Source of the DNA: Algoriphagus lutimaris
Lineage (GTDB): Bacteria; Bacteroidota; Bacteroidia; Cytophagales; Cyclobacteriaceae
Reading direction: 5' to 3'
NCBI RefSeq assembly: GCF_017051705.1
Contig: NZ_JAFIDJ010000002.1
Coordinates: 1,371,151-1,435,150, forward strand
Length of the DNA: 64,000 nucleotides
Shown: in pieces, positions 18,159 to 27,408 of the stretch
Layout of the letters: each line of letters begins with the position of its first letter
How positions within the stretch are numbered: position 1 is the stretch's first letter
Translations under genes and position numbers: made by a program
The notes under the pieces: model-generated
Databases searched by the model: none
The model's input: the letters and a program-made list of their open reading frames with translations, nothing else
Told to the model about the DNA's origin: nothing

Positions 18159-18878
18159 ATGAAAAGTCTGTTCTTCAAGGAAATAAATGCATTTTTTGGA
18201 AGTCTCCTGGGCTATCTAGTCTTGGCTTTGTTCCTCATAGCAATAGGGCTGATTGTTTGGGTATTCCCAGAAAGTAGTGTTCTGGAATATGGATATGCCG
18301 ACTTAGAAGCCTTATTTACTTATACGCCTTACGTATTTACGTTTTTGGTCCCAGCCATTGCGATGCGTTCCATTGCTGATGAACGAAAAACCGGGACCTG
18401 GGAATTGCTACGGACATCCCCTCTTTCATTATTGCAAATAGTGATTGCCAAGTATTTTGCATTGCTGTTTTTAGTAGTGTTGGCTGTTTTGCCCACCTTA
18501 CTCTATTTCTTCAGTATCGTTCAATTGGGCGACCCTGTAGGCAATTTGGATCAGGCAGGTTTCTTTGGTTCCTGGGTTGGCTTATTGATGATTGGGGCAG
18601 TCTTTGCTGGAGTTGGACTTTTTGCAAGTGCACTGACTTCTCAACAAGTGTTGGCATTTGTCTTGGGCGTATTCCTCTGTTTTGTCCTGTACTTTGGATT
18701 TTCTGCGTTAGCAGATCTTCAGGTAGGTGATTTTGCCTACTGGATAGAAGAACTGAGTTTGAGTTTCCACTATATCAATTTGAGTAGAGGAGTGGTGGAT
18801 TCAAGCGATGTATTCTTTATGCTTGGAATGGTTTGGTTATTTCTTGGATTGAGTGTTTTGACTTTGAAAAACAAATGA
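18159..18878 (+). CDS. gldF: gliding ABC transporter permease GldF
   Basis: ABC-2 type inner membrane permease, 239 residues, about six membrane helices. I chose ATG 18159 (MKSLFFKEINAFFGSLLGYL), which matches the usual GldF start; an in-frame TTG at 18138 would add seven residues. Seen: AIAMRSIADERKTGTWELL, the conserved cytoplasmic loop of this family that contacts the ATPase. The stop codon overlaps the gldG start by four bases. Confidence 0.92.
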   Translation: MKSLFFKEINAFFGSLLGYLVLALFLIAIGLIVWVFPESSVLEYGYADLEALFTYTPYVFTFLVPAIAMRSIADERKTGTWELLRTSPLSLLQIVIAKYFALLFLVVLAVLPTLLYFFSIVQLGDPVGNLDQAGFFGSWVGLLMIGAVFAGVGLFASALTSQQVLAFVLGVFLCFVLYFGFSALADLQVGDFAYWIEELSLSFHYINLSRGVVDSSDVFFMLGMVWLFLGLSVLTLKNK

Positions 18879-20563
18879 AAAAGTCATCATTAAATAGCGT
18901 CAAGTCTTGGCTACTCCTAGTTGGTGGTATTGTAATTTTTGCACTACTGGCTCAATTGCTCAGATTTAGAATTGACTTGACAGAGGAAAAAAGATATTCT
19001 TTGCATCCAGCGACCCAAGAGATGCTTTCTGAGTTAACAGAGCCTATTCATGTAGATATTCTTCTGGTCGGAAAAAACCTTCCTGGAGGAATGAGAAGGT
19101 TGCAAAAATCCATAGAGGAGACTGTGCGGACCTTTAATGCCTATAGTCCTGAGAAAATAACCTATTCTTATTTTGACCCTTTGACAGTAGCAGAATCGGA
19201 GCAAGAGGCCTTTATTGGTTCGCTTACCGAATATGGAATCAATCCAACAAATCTCTATGTGAGCCAAAATTCTGGGCAACAAGCAACATTGATATTTCCG
19301 GGGGTCTTGGTCAGCAATGCAGAATTTGAAACCGGGGCCTTGGTTTTGAAAGGAGAAAGGGGAATGGGCCCTGATGAGATTTTGAATCAATCCATAGAAA
19401 ACCTGGAGTTTGAGTTGAGTAATGCCATCAAGAAATTGGTAAGTCCGGAGGAATCAGCCATTGCTATGATCATGGGACATGGAGAAATGGCAGAAGATGA
19501 AGGGTACGGAATTGTAGAAGCATTGGATGGAGAATTTGAGTTGTTTAAAGTTCCATTGGAACAGGCCAAAAGTCCCTCCGATTTGGAGAATTTCAAAATC
19601 ATTTTCATAGAAGGGCCTAGAGATATCTATTCTGATCGAGAGGTCTACCTCCTGGATCAATACGTCATGAATGGAGGGAACCTAGTAGTCATGGTGGATG
19701 GTGTAGCAGTGGATATTGCAGAAGCAGGAGGAGAGGGGACATTGGCGATGCCGGTGGATTCAGGTTTAGATAATCTTCTTTTTAAATATGGTATCCGGAT
19801 CAATAAGGACTTAATCCAAGATTTGAACTTTGGTTATTTTCCGGTCATGGCTGGGAATTTTGGAAACCAGGATCAAATGGTTCCTTTACCTTGGCCATTT
19901 TATATTCAGGCAGGAGTCATGCAAAATCATCCGATCACCAAAGGTTTGGATGTGGTTTACTACCGTTTTGCAAGTAGTTTGGATACTGTAATGGCAGAAG
20001 GAGTGAAAAAGACTCCATTAATATTTTCATCTAATAACTCACGGGTTTTGCCTGCTCCTGTTCGAGTAGCTTTCAGTGATATGGAACAAGAACCTCCGGT
20101 AGAGGCTTTCTCTGTTAGGAATTTGCCTTTGGCGTATTTGCTGGAAGGAGAGTTTACTTCGTTGTTTAAGAATAGATTTTTACCTGAGGGATTTTCTAAA
20201 ACAGATTTTAAAGAATCCGGCAAAGGGAAAGTAGTAGTTTTTGGAGATGGGGATGTGTTTCAAAGTCAAAAAAGTCTTCAAGATGGAAGTCCATTGGCTT
20301 TGGGGGAAGATCCATTCAGTCAAATGACCTTTGCCAATAAGTTATTGTTGAGGAATATGGTCAAATACCTGGTAGATCCCGAAGGGATCATTGCTTCTAG
20401 GACCCGAACTTTTCAAATCCGTCCTTTAAATAAGGTGAAAGTTGCCCAACAAAAGACTTTTTGGCAATTTATCAATGTGGTGGCCCCGGTTGTCATTTTG
20501 CTTTTAATCGGAGCAATTGTATGGTGGATTCGCCATCAAAAATATTCTAAAAAAATAAACTAG
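18875..20563 (+). CDS. gldG: gliding ABC transporter accessory protein GldG
   Basis: Auxiliary transport protein of the Gld ABC system, 562 residues. I chose ATG 18875, which overlaps the gldF stop (ATGA); the frame also extends 14 codons into gldF. It has one membrane helix near the N-terminus (about residues 13-28), a large extracytoplasmic region beginning RIDLTEEKRYSLHPATQEML (typical of the ABC auxiliary family), an IMGHGE segment, and a final helix close to the C-terminus followed by a basic tail (IRHQKYSKKIN). In Flavobacterium johnsoniae, GldA, GldF and GldG are required for gliding, although their biochemical role is unclear. Confidence 0.93.
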   Translation: MKKSSLNSVKSWLLLVGGIVIFALLAQLLRFRIDLTEEKRYSLHPATQEMLSELTEPIHVDILLVGKNLPGGMRRLQKSIEETVRTFNAYSPEKITYSYFDPLTVAESEQEAFIGSLTEYGINPTNLYVSQNSGQQATLIFPGVLVSNAEFETGALVLKGERGMGPDEILNQSIENLEFELSNAIKKLVSPEESAIAMIMGHGEMAEDEGYGIVEALDGEFELFKVPLEQAKSPSDLENFKIIFIEGPRDIYSDREVYLLDQYVMNGGNLVVMVDGVAVDIAEAGGEGTLAMPVDSGLDNLLFKYGIRINKDLIQDLNFGYFPVMAGNFGNQDQMVPLPWPFYIQAGVMQNHPITKGLDVVYYRFASSLDTVMAEGVKKTPLIFSSNNSRVLPAPVRVAFSDMEQEPPVEAFSVRNLPLAYLLEGEFTSLFKNRFLPEGFSKTDFKESGKGKVVVFGDGDVFQSQKSLQDGSPLALGEDPFSQMTFANKLLLRNMVKYLVDPEGIIASRTRTFQIRPLNKVKVAQQKTFWQFINVVAPVVILLLIGAIVWWIRHQKYSKKIN

Positions 20564-20682
20564 ATAAAAAAGTACATTTTCTTGACATTAATTTCGAGTC
20601 TTTACGATTCGGGTCAGTTCTAAATCAATTTTATTTATAAATTTACCCCATTGCGAGAATTAAAATTAATAAGCCCTTCGAT

Positions 20683-21807
20683 ATGAAATTTATTGTTTCC
20701 TCTTCTGCCTTACTCAAGCAGCTTTCTGCGATCAATGGTGTGGTGACTACCAACCCTGTTGTTCCAATTTTGGAAAACTTCCTTTTTGAGATAAAAGACA
20801 GTGTGTTAACCATTACTGCTTCGGATCTTCAAACTTCGATGATTACCGAAATCGCCGTAGAGGCAAAAGAAGATGGAAATATTGCTGTCCCCGCTCGTAT
20901 TTTGATTGAAACTTTGAAAAACTTGCCTGAGCAGCCTGTTACTTTCAGTATTGATCATGATACTTATGCTGTTGAAATTAGCTCTGACAATGGTCGATAT
21001 AGGCTTGCGGGAGAAAATGCAACTGATTTCCCTAAGATCCCAACCGTTAGCAATGCTACTACTGTGGATATGTCCACCGAGGTGCTGGCAAGCGCTGTTT
21101 CCAATACAATTTTTGCTACGAGCTCAGACGAGTTGAGACCGGCAATGACAGGTGTTTATATTAATCTAAGTCCTACCAATACCACTTTCGTGGCTACAGA
21201 TGGTCATAGATTGGTAAGATATAGAAGAGTAGATGTGGCTTCTTCGGATGCTGCTAGTTTGATTATTCCTCGTAAGGCTTTGAACTTACTTAAATCTACT
21301 TTGCCTTCTGAGAATGTGCCTGTATCAGTAGAATTCAATCAGTCCAATGCGTATTTCAAGTTCAATAGCATCAAGATGATCTGTAGATTGATTGATGAGC
21401 GATTCCCGGATTATGAAAATGTAATACCTGCTGAGAATCCAAACTTGATGACCATCGATCGTTCTGAGTTATTGAGTTCTTTGAGACGTATCGCGATCTA
21501 TGCAAATAAGACTACTCATCAAGTAAGATTGAAATTGACTGGAAGTGAATTAATGATTTCCGCAGAAGATCTGGATTTCTCCAATGAAGCCAATGAAAGA
21601 CTTTCTTGCGAGCATGACGGAGAGGATATAGAAATCGGATTCAATGCCAAATTCTTGGTAGAAATGTTGAACAACCTTTCTTGCAAAGAAGTGACCTTGA
21701 AATTCTCTGCTCCAAATAGAGCTGGTTTGATTTTACCGGCTGAGCAAGATGAAAATGAAGACATCCTAATGCTGGTGATGCCAGTGATGTTAAATAATTA
21801 CGTATAA
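20683..21807 (+). CDS. dnaN: DNA polymerase III beta subunit (sliding clamp)
   Basis: Ring-shaped processivity clamp of the replicative polymerase, cytoplasmic. The length of 374 residues and three repeats of the clamp fold are normal. Seen: MKFIVSSSALLKQLSAINGV at the start, ATDGHRLVRYR in the middle domain, and the C-terminal MLVMPVMLN that forms part of the partner-binding pocket. It is the last gene of the plus-strand run and is followed by a strong terminator. It is not next to dnaA or recF here. Confidence 0.97.
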   Translation: MKFIVSSSALLKQLSAINGVVTTNPVVPILENFLFEIKDSVLTITASDLQTSMITEIAVEAKEDGNIAVPARILIETLKNLPEQPVTFSIDHDTYAVEISSDNGRYRLAGENATDFPKIPTVSNATTVDMSTEVLASAVSNTIFATSSDELRPAMTGVYINLSPTNTTFVATDGHRLVRYRRVDVASSDAASLIIPRKALNLLKSTLPSENVPVSVEFNQSNAYFKFNSIKMICRLIDERFPDYENVIPAENPNLMTIDRSELLSSLRRIAIYANKTTHQVRLKLTGSELMISAEDLDFSNEANERLSCEHDGEDIEIGFNAKFLVEMLNNLSCKEVTLKFSAPNRAGLILPAEQDENEDILMLVMPVMLNNYV

Positions 21808-21829
21808 CACAACCACAACCCATAAAGCG

Positions 21830-21857
21830 AAAAGCCCGGAAATTCCTTCGGGCTTTT
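21830..21857 (+). terminator. rho-independent terminator after dnaN
   Basis: A 9 bp perfect stem (aaaagcccg / cgggctttt), extended by two inner pairs, around a 6-base loop, followed by a further run of T to 21860. It probably also ends minus-strand transcripts of the VF530 gene at 21877. Confidence 0.92.
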
Positions 21858-21876
21858 TTTATTGGATTTGTATGGG

Positions 21877-22125
21877 TTACTTTTTCTTGGCGTCCCTCAA
21901 TGACTTGAGGTATAATCCTTCTACCCGATCTCTGGCCCAAGGAGTTTTCCGTAAAAATTTCAAACTGGAATTGATCGATGGATCATGGGTAAAACAACGG
22001 ATGGTAATTCGTTGCCCCAGTTCTTCCCATCCATAGTAGTTTACCAAATGCTCTACCATATCCACAAGTTTAATACCATGAAGTGGATTGTTAGGTTGAG
22101 ATTCGGGATTAGTAGGAGCGGGCAT
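21877..22125 (-). CDS. VF530 family (DUF2132) small protein
   Basis: Small protein of 82 residues covering the whole VF530/DUF2132 domain. Seen: [31 protein letters not shown] and [17 protein letters not shown], which are the conserved blocks of the family. The Vibrio founding member has been described as DNA binding from its structure; function in the cell is unknown. It stands alone, convergent with dnaN. The following 258 bases up to 22383 show no gene or clear signal. Confidence 0.9.
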   Translation of the reverse strand: MPAPTNPESQPNNPLHGIKLVDMVEHLVNYYGWEELGQRITIRCFTHDPSINSSLKFLRKTPWARDRVEGLYLKSLRDAKKK

Positions 22126-22383
22126 ACTTGCAAATAATTTTCTTTCAAAAATACACTTTCAAATCGGAAACAGACCTTTCGCAGTTTTCTCTTTTTTCGG
22201 GGGAGATTTCAATGATTGGATAACTATCAATTTACTGAAAAATTTACTTTAGATCTTTGGCTTGGGTTGAACCCCAAATAATGTTTGAAAAACCTCTGAA
22301 AAAAGAAAAAAGTTAAAAAAGTCATTTCCAAAGCACCAGGTAAACCTGATTCTTAAATGGGAAGCAAACCCTCATTTGTAGAC

Positions 22384-23799
22384 CTATGAAAATTCATCCA
22401 AATTTGATTTAGGAGCTTCATCAATTTGAAAATATCCGATAATTCCATTACGACATTCCAATAGGATTGAATCGCTTTTGCACTTTTTAATCGCCTTCTG
22501 TAGTTCTTCGAGGGTATGAACTTCCTGATCGTTTGCTTTGATGATCATTTCGCCAAGTGGCCATTCCATTTCATCGGCTTGTGTACCTTGGTAGATATGG
22601 GTCACCACTAACTTGGGATTGTCCTCATCGATGGTTTTCAATAGTTCAATTTGTGCATAGGAATCAACTTCCTGAATTGCTTGGATAATCTCAATACTCA
22701 AAGGTTGGATAACCATTCCAAATACTTCAAGATACTTTCTTTCATTCAAAATAGGGTTAGAGATAATTCCTTTCTTAGGATTCCGCATCGCAGGGGCTTT
22801 CGTATGATGGATTTTCCCATTCCTTAAGTAAGTAATATTCGTAGACTCTCCTATTGGGACTAATTTCATGACATCATATATGTTTTTGTGCCTATAAAGC
22901 CCTTCCTTTCCTATTACAATGCCGTGTCTATCAAAGGCAACTTTGTTGATGGATAGAATTACGTCCCTTGGTTGAATCTTTGCCGCTGCAAGGAATCCGT
23001 CCTTTAGGACTTTGGAGACAATCACCCCTTTGGCCTGGGACTGCTTCAAAAACGGATTAAAGTTCTCTGCGTTTTTCTGCAATTTCCCTCCAATGTCTGC
23101 AAAATGAGGTTCATTGAGTAACAGTAAGTTTTCGATGATTATTTTCACAAAACCAGCTGGAGTAATAAACCCTATATTTTCTGCATCAATCATCACAGCA
23201 GTATTCAGGCCTACTACCTTACCATCTTCATTGATGCTAGGACCGCCTGAATTACCTGGGTTAATAGCTGCATTGGTGACAAACCTTTCCGTGGTGAACT
23301 CTGAACCAGATATGAAATTGGTGATTTCTCCACCGGTGATATTGGGTTCTATCATTCCCAAAGGATATCCAATTGCCTTAATTGCCTCGCCTCGAGAAGG
23401 ACTGATTCCTTCACTTAGTTCTAAATATTCGATGGGCTGGATGGCAATTTTTTTAAAGCGGATCAGCTCTTCATCGGTAAGTTTGATCAATGCTACATCT
23501 GGTTCAAGCTGTTTTACAAGCCCAATTACTTCCGCTTCGAAGCGCTCTTCGCTGGTAAGCATGGAGCTGATTTCTACCTTTACAGCATTTCTAGCTACGT
23601 GGGCATTGGTCACCATGTAGCCTTCCAAATCTTTATACTTGACAAAAAATCCGGATCCTGACCAGTTGCCAGGGATTTTTATGGATGGATTCAATACAGA
23701 CTGAATGTCTTCTTCTATAAAGCCTTCCACATGAACTTGCACTACACCACTCATCATCTGGCGGGCTATTTCGGTGAGTTTGCGTTTAGTTTTTGTCAT
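22384..23799 (-). CDS. leaderless HtrA/Deg-like serine protease with two PDZ regions
   Basis: Trypsin-like S1C protease, 471 residues. The catalytic triad is visible: His 67 in TNAHVA, Asp 101 in EPDVALIKL and Ser 184 in NPGNSGGP. After the protease domain (about 10-230) come two PDZ-like regions (about 250-345 and 365-465), of which LPIGEMIIKANDQEV is the clearest piece (WPLGEMIIKANDQEV in full). Unlike DegP/DegS there is no signal peptide or membrane anchor (start MTKTKRKLTEIARQMM), so it is predicted to act in the cytoplasm. The layout resembles plant-type Deg proteins with a second PDZ. It stands in its own transcription unit. Confidence 0.88.
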   Translation of the reverse strand: MTKTKRKLTEIARQMMSGVVQVHVEGFIEEDIQSVLNPSIKIPGNWSGSGFFVKYKDLEGYMVTNAHVARNAVKVEISSMLTSEERFEAEVIGLVKQLEPDVALIKLTDEELIRFKKIAIQPIEYLELSEGISPSRGEAIKAIGYPLGMIEPNITGGEITNFISGSEFTTERFVTNAAINPGNSGGPSINEDGKVVGLNTAVMIDAENIGFITPAGFVKIIIENLLLLNEPHFADIGGKLQKNAENFNPFLKQSQAKGVIVSKVLKDGFLAAAKIQPRDVILSINKVAFDRHGIVIGKEGLYRHKNIYDVMKLVPIGESTNITYLRNGKIHHTKAPAMRNPKKGIISNPILNERKYLEVFGMVIQPLSIEIIQAIQEVDSYAQIELLKTIDEDNPKLVVTHIYQGTQADEMEWPLGEMIIKANDQEVHTLEELQKAIKKCKSDSILLECRNGIIGYFQIDEAPKSNLDEFS

Positions 23800-23866
23800 T
23801 GTTGCTTTAATTAAATGAAATGCTTGGCCAAAGACAATTTTTTTGACAAGACCTATAGAGAATTAT

Positions 23867-24253
23867 CTATTTCTTTTCGATCAAATCCCAAAGGTTTCCA
23901 TACAAATCTTTAAAAACAGAAACTATCCCAAAATCCTCTTCCGAAGGTTCCCGAATAAACTCCACACCTTTAGCGGTGTATTTTTTATAGTCCCTCCAAA
24001 AATCATCTGTGTAAAGAAATAGAAAAACCCGACCTCCAGCTTGGAAGCCTACTTGTGCTTTCTGGGATTCATTTGCAGCTTTTGCTAAAAGTAAATGGCA
24101 TGACGATCCAGGAGGAGAAACTCTCACCCAGCGCTTGGTTTCATTGAGTTGGGTGTCTTCCAATAATTCAAAACCCAAGGTTTTGGTATAATATGCAATG
24201 GCTTCATCATAGTCATTGACTAAAAGTGAAATTTGTCCTAATTGTTGTGTCAT
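23867..24253 (-). CDS. VOC family (glyoxalase/dioxygenase fold) protein
   Basis: Single-module VOC protein of 128 residues: ISLLVNDYDEAIAYYTKTLG opens the first beta-alpha unit and VFKDLYGNLWDLIEKK closes the second. The first metal position, usually His, is Gln in LGQISL, while the terminal Glu (DLIE) is kept, so metal binding is doubtful. Function (lactoylglutathione lyase-like, resistance protein or other) cannot be decided. A terminator of the upstream VOC gene lies between the two. Confidence 0.8.
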   Translation of the reverse strand: MTQQLGQISLLVNDYDEAIAYYTKTLGFELLEDTQLNETKRWVRVSPPGSSCHLLLAKAANESQKAQVGFQAGGRVFLFLYTDDFWRDYKKYTAKGVEFIREPSEEDFGIVSVFKDLYGNLWDLIEKK

Positions 24254-24282
24254 CCGTTAAAGTTACTAGGTTGAGGGCATAA

Positions 24283-24308
24283 AAAAAGCCAGAAGAATCT
24301 GGCTTTTT
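24283..24308 (-). terminator. rho-independent terminator
   Basis: An 11 bp perfect stem (aaaaagccaga / tctggcttttt) with a 4-base loop; on the minus strand it is followed by seven T in total. It ends the 24442-24804 VOC gene transcript; T-rich flanks on both sides would allow action in both directions. Confidence 0.9.
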
Positions 24309-24441
24309 CAATTTCAATTTTGGCTTAGTCTTCTATTTCTACCAATTCTTAGATATTCTTTGGAAAGGTCCTGGTATAGCATAGAAAAGTGGTGTTAAAC
24401 CATTGTTTACTAATTTTCAATAGGAAAAGTTCCGAAGCGAA

Positions 24442-24804
24442 TTAAACGTCTTCTACAAAAAAGATTGCATTGTTATTCAAATCGTACAATCCAAATTCAT
24501 GCGTTCCCCAAGGGGTATTCTTTCTTAATCTATCTTTTGGGACTACTCCTTTTGCTACCAATGAGTTGAAATAGTTTTCAATGTTTTTTACAAAAATTCG
24601 GACTACAGACCCTCCGAGTAAAGGATCATCTTCGGTATCTGCATGCCATTGGAGATGCAGCCAAACTGTTTTGAAATGAATGCCTACATACATGGAGTCT
24701 CCAAAAATTTTTTTAAAACCTAGATTCTCCTCATACCAATGTAAATCTCTTTCAATATCACTAGAAGGTAAAACTGGAATGGTTGATAAAAATTCTGTTT
24801 TCAT
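24442..24804 (-). CDS. bleomycin-resistance-like VOC protein
   Basis: VOC-fold protein of 120 residues. Seen: IPVLPSSDIERDLHWYEENLG (first unit split here by Ile-Pro start), WLHLQWHAD in the middle, and TPWGTHEFGLYDLNNNAIFF at the end, as in bleomycin-binding and related VOC proteins. No evidence for a specific ligand. It lies between two terminators and is therefore a single-gene unit. Confidence 0.8.
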   Translation of the reverse strand: MKTEFLSTIPVLPSSDIERDLHWYEENLGFKKIFGDSMYVGIHFKTVWLHLQWHADTEDDPLLGGSVVRIFVKNIENYFNSLVAKGVVPKDRLRKNTPWGTHEFGLYDLNNNAIFFVEDV

Positions 24805-24818
24805 TATGGGGTTTAAAA

Positions 24819-24849
24819 AAAGGATTCAATACCTCATACTGAATCCTTT
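24819..24849 (-). terminator. rho-independent terminator of the isomerase/oxidoreductase operon
   Basis: A 10 bp perfect stem (aaaggattca / tgaatccttt) with an 11-base loop, and a run of T on the minus strand from the A tract at 24815-24821. It lies 12 bases past the stop of the 24861 gene. Confidence 0.88.
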
Positions 24850-24860
24850 CCTTTTAAGTT

Positions 24861-25808
24861 TCACCCTTCTGCTTCAAGGGTCCTCCTAACGTCCTCTAGC
24901 CCCCTCCTTATTTCAAAAATACTATCCCATTCTCGACCTTCTACTCCATGCTCTATTCCTACATAGCCATGGAAGTCATGAGCTAATACGATTTTCATCA
25001 TTCTAGTATAGTCCAAGGGATGTTCTCTTCCCTGATCGTCCCAAACCATTGGCTTGAAACTGACTCCTTTAGCATAGGGCATTAATTCATCCACTCCTCG
25101 GTAAGAGTCGTAGGAAATATTTTTACCTCCCTCTGAGGCAATTCTGAAATTCCCGAAGTCTGGCAAGGTTCCCGCACGTGGATGCCCTGTCTCTTTGATC
25201 ATTTCTGCCAGCCATTTTGCATTGCTTGAAAAACCTCCATGGTTTTCTATAATCACATTGATGTCAAAATCATCTGCAAACTCACAGAGTTGTCTCAAGC
25301 CTGAGCTGGTAATGTCCATGGCATTTTTCTCGTCTGCGGGATTGGTACTCCAAGGTACTGCCGAATATGCGTTGACACGAATGGCATGGCAACCCAGAAA
25401 CTTAGCGGCCTCTACCCATTTTTTATGATTTTCAACCGTTTGTTTTCTGCCTTCTGAGGTGGCAGCACCCAGCATTCCCTCTCCATCACACATGATAAGA
25501 ACCGAGGTTACTCCTTCGCCATCTGCCCGTGTTTTCATTTCTCTCAAATAGGCCATGTCGGTGGCCTTGTCTTTGAAAAATTGATTGACATATTCCACTG
25601 CATCGATATCATGTTGCTTCGCCAAAATTGGGAAGTCCAAATGATCTATTTTACCTGCAAAAAGCGCTTTATTTAAAGACCATTCCGCTAAGGAAATTTT
25701 GTAAAGTGGGTCTGCTTTTTTTGACTTAAAACTCATTTGCGGAAGGCCAATACTCAATGCTGCGGTGGCAAGTCCTGCAGATTTTAAGAATTCTCTCCTG
25801 TTTTTCAT
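24861..25808 (-). CDS. Tat-exported sugar phosphate isomerase/epimerase-like TIM barrel protein
   Basis: Xylose isomerase-like TIM barrel (AP endonuclease 2 superfamily), 315 residues from MKNRREFLKSAG; ATG at 25817 is an equally possible start. The N-terminus has a twin-arginine signal (NRREFLKSAG then a hydrophobic stretch LATAALSIGL), so it is predicted to be exported folded. Seen: AVEYVNQFF, IRVNAYS, VIIENHGGF (metal-ligand Glu region), LPDFGNF and GYVGIEHG, all in the order of the barrel strands. It follows the Gfo/Idh gene on the same strand after 47 bases, forming a two-gene operon. Substrate unknown; a sugar or sugar derivative. Confidence 0.85.
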   Translation of the reverse strand: MKNRREFLKSAGLATAALSIGLPQMSFKSKKADPLYKISLAEWSLNKALFAGKIDHLDFPILAKQHDIDAVEYVNQFFKDKATDMAYLREMKTRADGEGVTSVLIMCDGEGMLGAATSEGRKQTVENHKKWVEAAKFLGCHAIRVNAYSAVPWSTNPADEKNAMDITSSGLRQLCEFADDFDINVIIENHGGFSSNAKWLAEMIKETGHPRAGTLPDFGNFRIASEGGKNISYDSYRGVDELMPYAKGVSFKPMVWDDQGREHPLDYTRMMKIVLAHDFHGYVGIEHGVEGREWDSIFEIRRGLEDVRRTLEAEG

Positions 25809-25855
25809 AACGTTCATGTTTTGGTTTAAAAAAATGTTTGGCAATTATTTAAAAT

Positions 25856-27370
25856 CTAAATTTCCCAGCCCTTTCTATATGCTCGGGTCAGGAACTCATT
25901 GGAAGATTCATCATTGGTAATTTTTGGAATACTTGCATCAAACTCAACTCTTTTCTTAGCCCTTAATGCAATGGCCCCAAGGTTGATGGTATCTGTGATC
26001 GTTTGGGCTCTTATAAAGCTTCCCGGGGTTTGCTGCTTCTCTTTGACAGCATTTACCCACATATCCGTTTTTCTATCGACTTCTCTGGAATTGATTTTTT
26101 CGGATGCAGGCCTTGAATCCATTTTGCTTTCAGGAAGTAAAACAGGGTTTTCGCCTCTAAAACCTCCTAAGATTTTACCTTTTGTCCCGACGAGCATCAA
26201 CCCTTCTTCGGGCGTATCCTTTCCTTCCATTTCCAATTCTTCTGGAGCGAATGGCTTCATGCCTCCATCGTACCAAAACAGGTCAAAAGAGGGTAGGCTT
26301 TTTTGTTTTGGAAATTTCCACTTAATCATGCAGCTGGCAGGGAATGCCACATCATTTTCCACCCAATGGTATACATGGTCAATTTCTTCTCTAGTGGTGG
26401 TTCCAAATGCTTTTGCAGCAACGGGGGATTGATCTATTCCCAAGGTTTCAAATAAGGGGAAAAGGCTGTAATGCCCCATGTCGGCTACTGATCCTCCTCC
26501 GAAATCGTACCAACCCCTAAAAACGTTGTTGGTATAATGTGGATGATAAGGCATGTCAGGAACCGGACCAAGCCATAAGTCCCAATTAAATCCCTTGGGG
26601 ATTGGAGGGGTATCGGGTGGTCTTTTAGTCCATTGTTGCCATACAGGTCGGTAAGACCAGTTGTGAATCTCTTTTAATTCTCCAATCAATCCCTCGTCCA
26701 TCCAAGCTTTGATCTGACGGTATTCAGGTCGGTCTGACCAAGCTAATAAATGGGTGGTTACTCCTGAAGATTTTGCCTGATCTATGACTTTTCTTCCTTC
26801 TATCAATCGATTGGAAATGGGCTTGTGGGTCACTACATGAACTCCATTTTTCATCGCCTCGATGGCAATGGATGCATGGGTATGATCTGGGGTCATTATT
26901 TTTACTACATCGATCCCTTTTTCCTTTGCAAATAGCTCCCTGAAGTCTTCATAAGAAGAACAACCAGAATAGGTGCCACCAGGAGTATTCTTGGAATAGT
27001 ATGTTTCTACGTAGGCTTGACCTACATCACGACCTCCTGGAATGCCCTTGGCATTACTCCACCAAGAATCATCACCTAATACTTTTCTAATGTCATTTCG
27101 AATACCATAAGGAGACCAGTCTATATAATCTTCGGTGTATTTATTGGAATCACATACTGCCACCACCCGAATAGCTGGATTGAGTAGTAATCCTCCCATC
27201 TCTCGGAGCCCCTGAGTGCCACAACCAATATTGGCAACGGTTATCTGGTCGGATGGGGGAACTTTGCCAAGTCCGGCAATGACATGGGATGGAACAATGG
27301 AAAAAGAAGCTGCAATAGAGGCCGCAGTTCCTATAAATTCTCGGCGGTTAAGTTTGTCCTTTGAAGACAT
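25856..27370 (-). CDS. Tat-exported Gfo/Idh/MocA family oxidoreductase
   Basis: NAD(P)-dependent dehydrogenase family, 504 residues. Twin-arginine signal (LNRREFIGTAAS) followed by a hydrophobic stretch; folded export with bound cofactor is expected of this subfamily. Seen: Rossmann loop IGCGTQG, TPDHTHASIAIEAM, and HVVTHKPISN, where the usual Glu-Lys-Pro is His-Lys-Pro with the catalytic Lys retained. The first gene of an operon with the TIM-barrel protein; divergent from a sulfatase, which suggests a role in processing carbohydrate released outside the cytoplasm (inference). Confidence 0.88.
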   Translation of the reverse strand: MSSKDKLNRREFIGTAASIAASFSIVPSHVIAGLGKVPPSDQITVANIGCGTQGLREMGGLLLNPAIRVVAVCDSNKYTEDYIDWSPYGIRNDIRKVLGDDSWWSNAKGIPGGRDVGQAYVETYYSKNTPGGTYSGCSSYEDFRELFAKEKGIDVVKIMTPDHTHASIAIEAMKNGVHVVTHKPISNRLIEGRKVIDQAKSSGVTTHLLAWSDRPEYRQIKAWMDEGLIGELKEIHNWSYRPVWQQWTKRPPDTPPIPKGFNWDLWLGPVPDMPYHPHYTNNVFRGWYDFGGGSVADMGHYSLFPLFETLGIDQSPVAAKAFGTTTREEIDHVYHWVENDVAFPASCMIKWKFPKQKSLPSFDLFWYDGGMKPFAPEELEMEGKDTPEEGLMLVGTKGKILGGFRGENPVLLPESKMDSRPASEKINSREVDRKTDMWVNAVKEKQQTPGSFIRAQTITDTINLGAIALRAKKRVEFDASIPKITNDESSNEFLTRAYRKGWEI

Positions 27371-27388
27371 AAAATGGATAAATTGGGT

Positions 27389-27408
27389 TTTGGTAATAAT
27401 TTACCAAA
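27389..27408. promoter_or_regulatory. dyad upstream of the Gfo/Idh gene, possible operator
   Basis: Perfect 8 bp inverted repeat tttggtaa / ttaccaaa separated by taat, lying 19-38 bases upstream of the Gfo/Idh start in the region divergent from the sulfatase gene. The position and symmetry suit a repressor or activator site. No known regulator motif is claimed. Confidence 0.4.

Noticed and set aside
20582-20610. ttgaca with a tacgattc box upstream of dnaN as a promoter
   Set aside because: Two mismatches to the Bacteroidota -7 consensus (TAnnTTTG); too weak to call.
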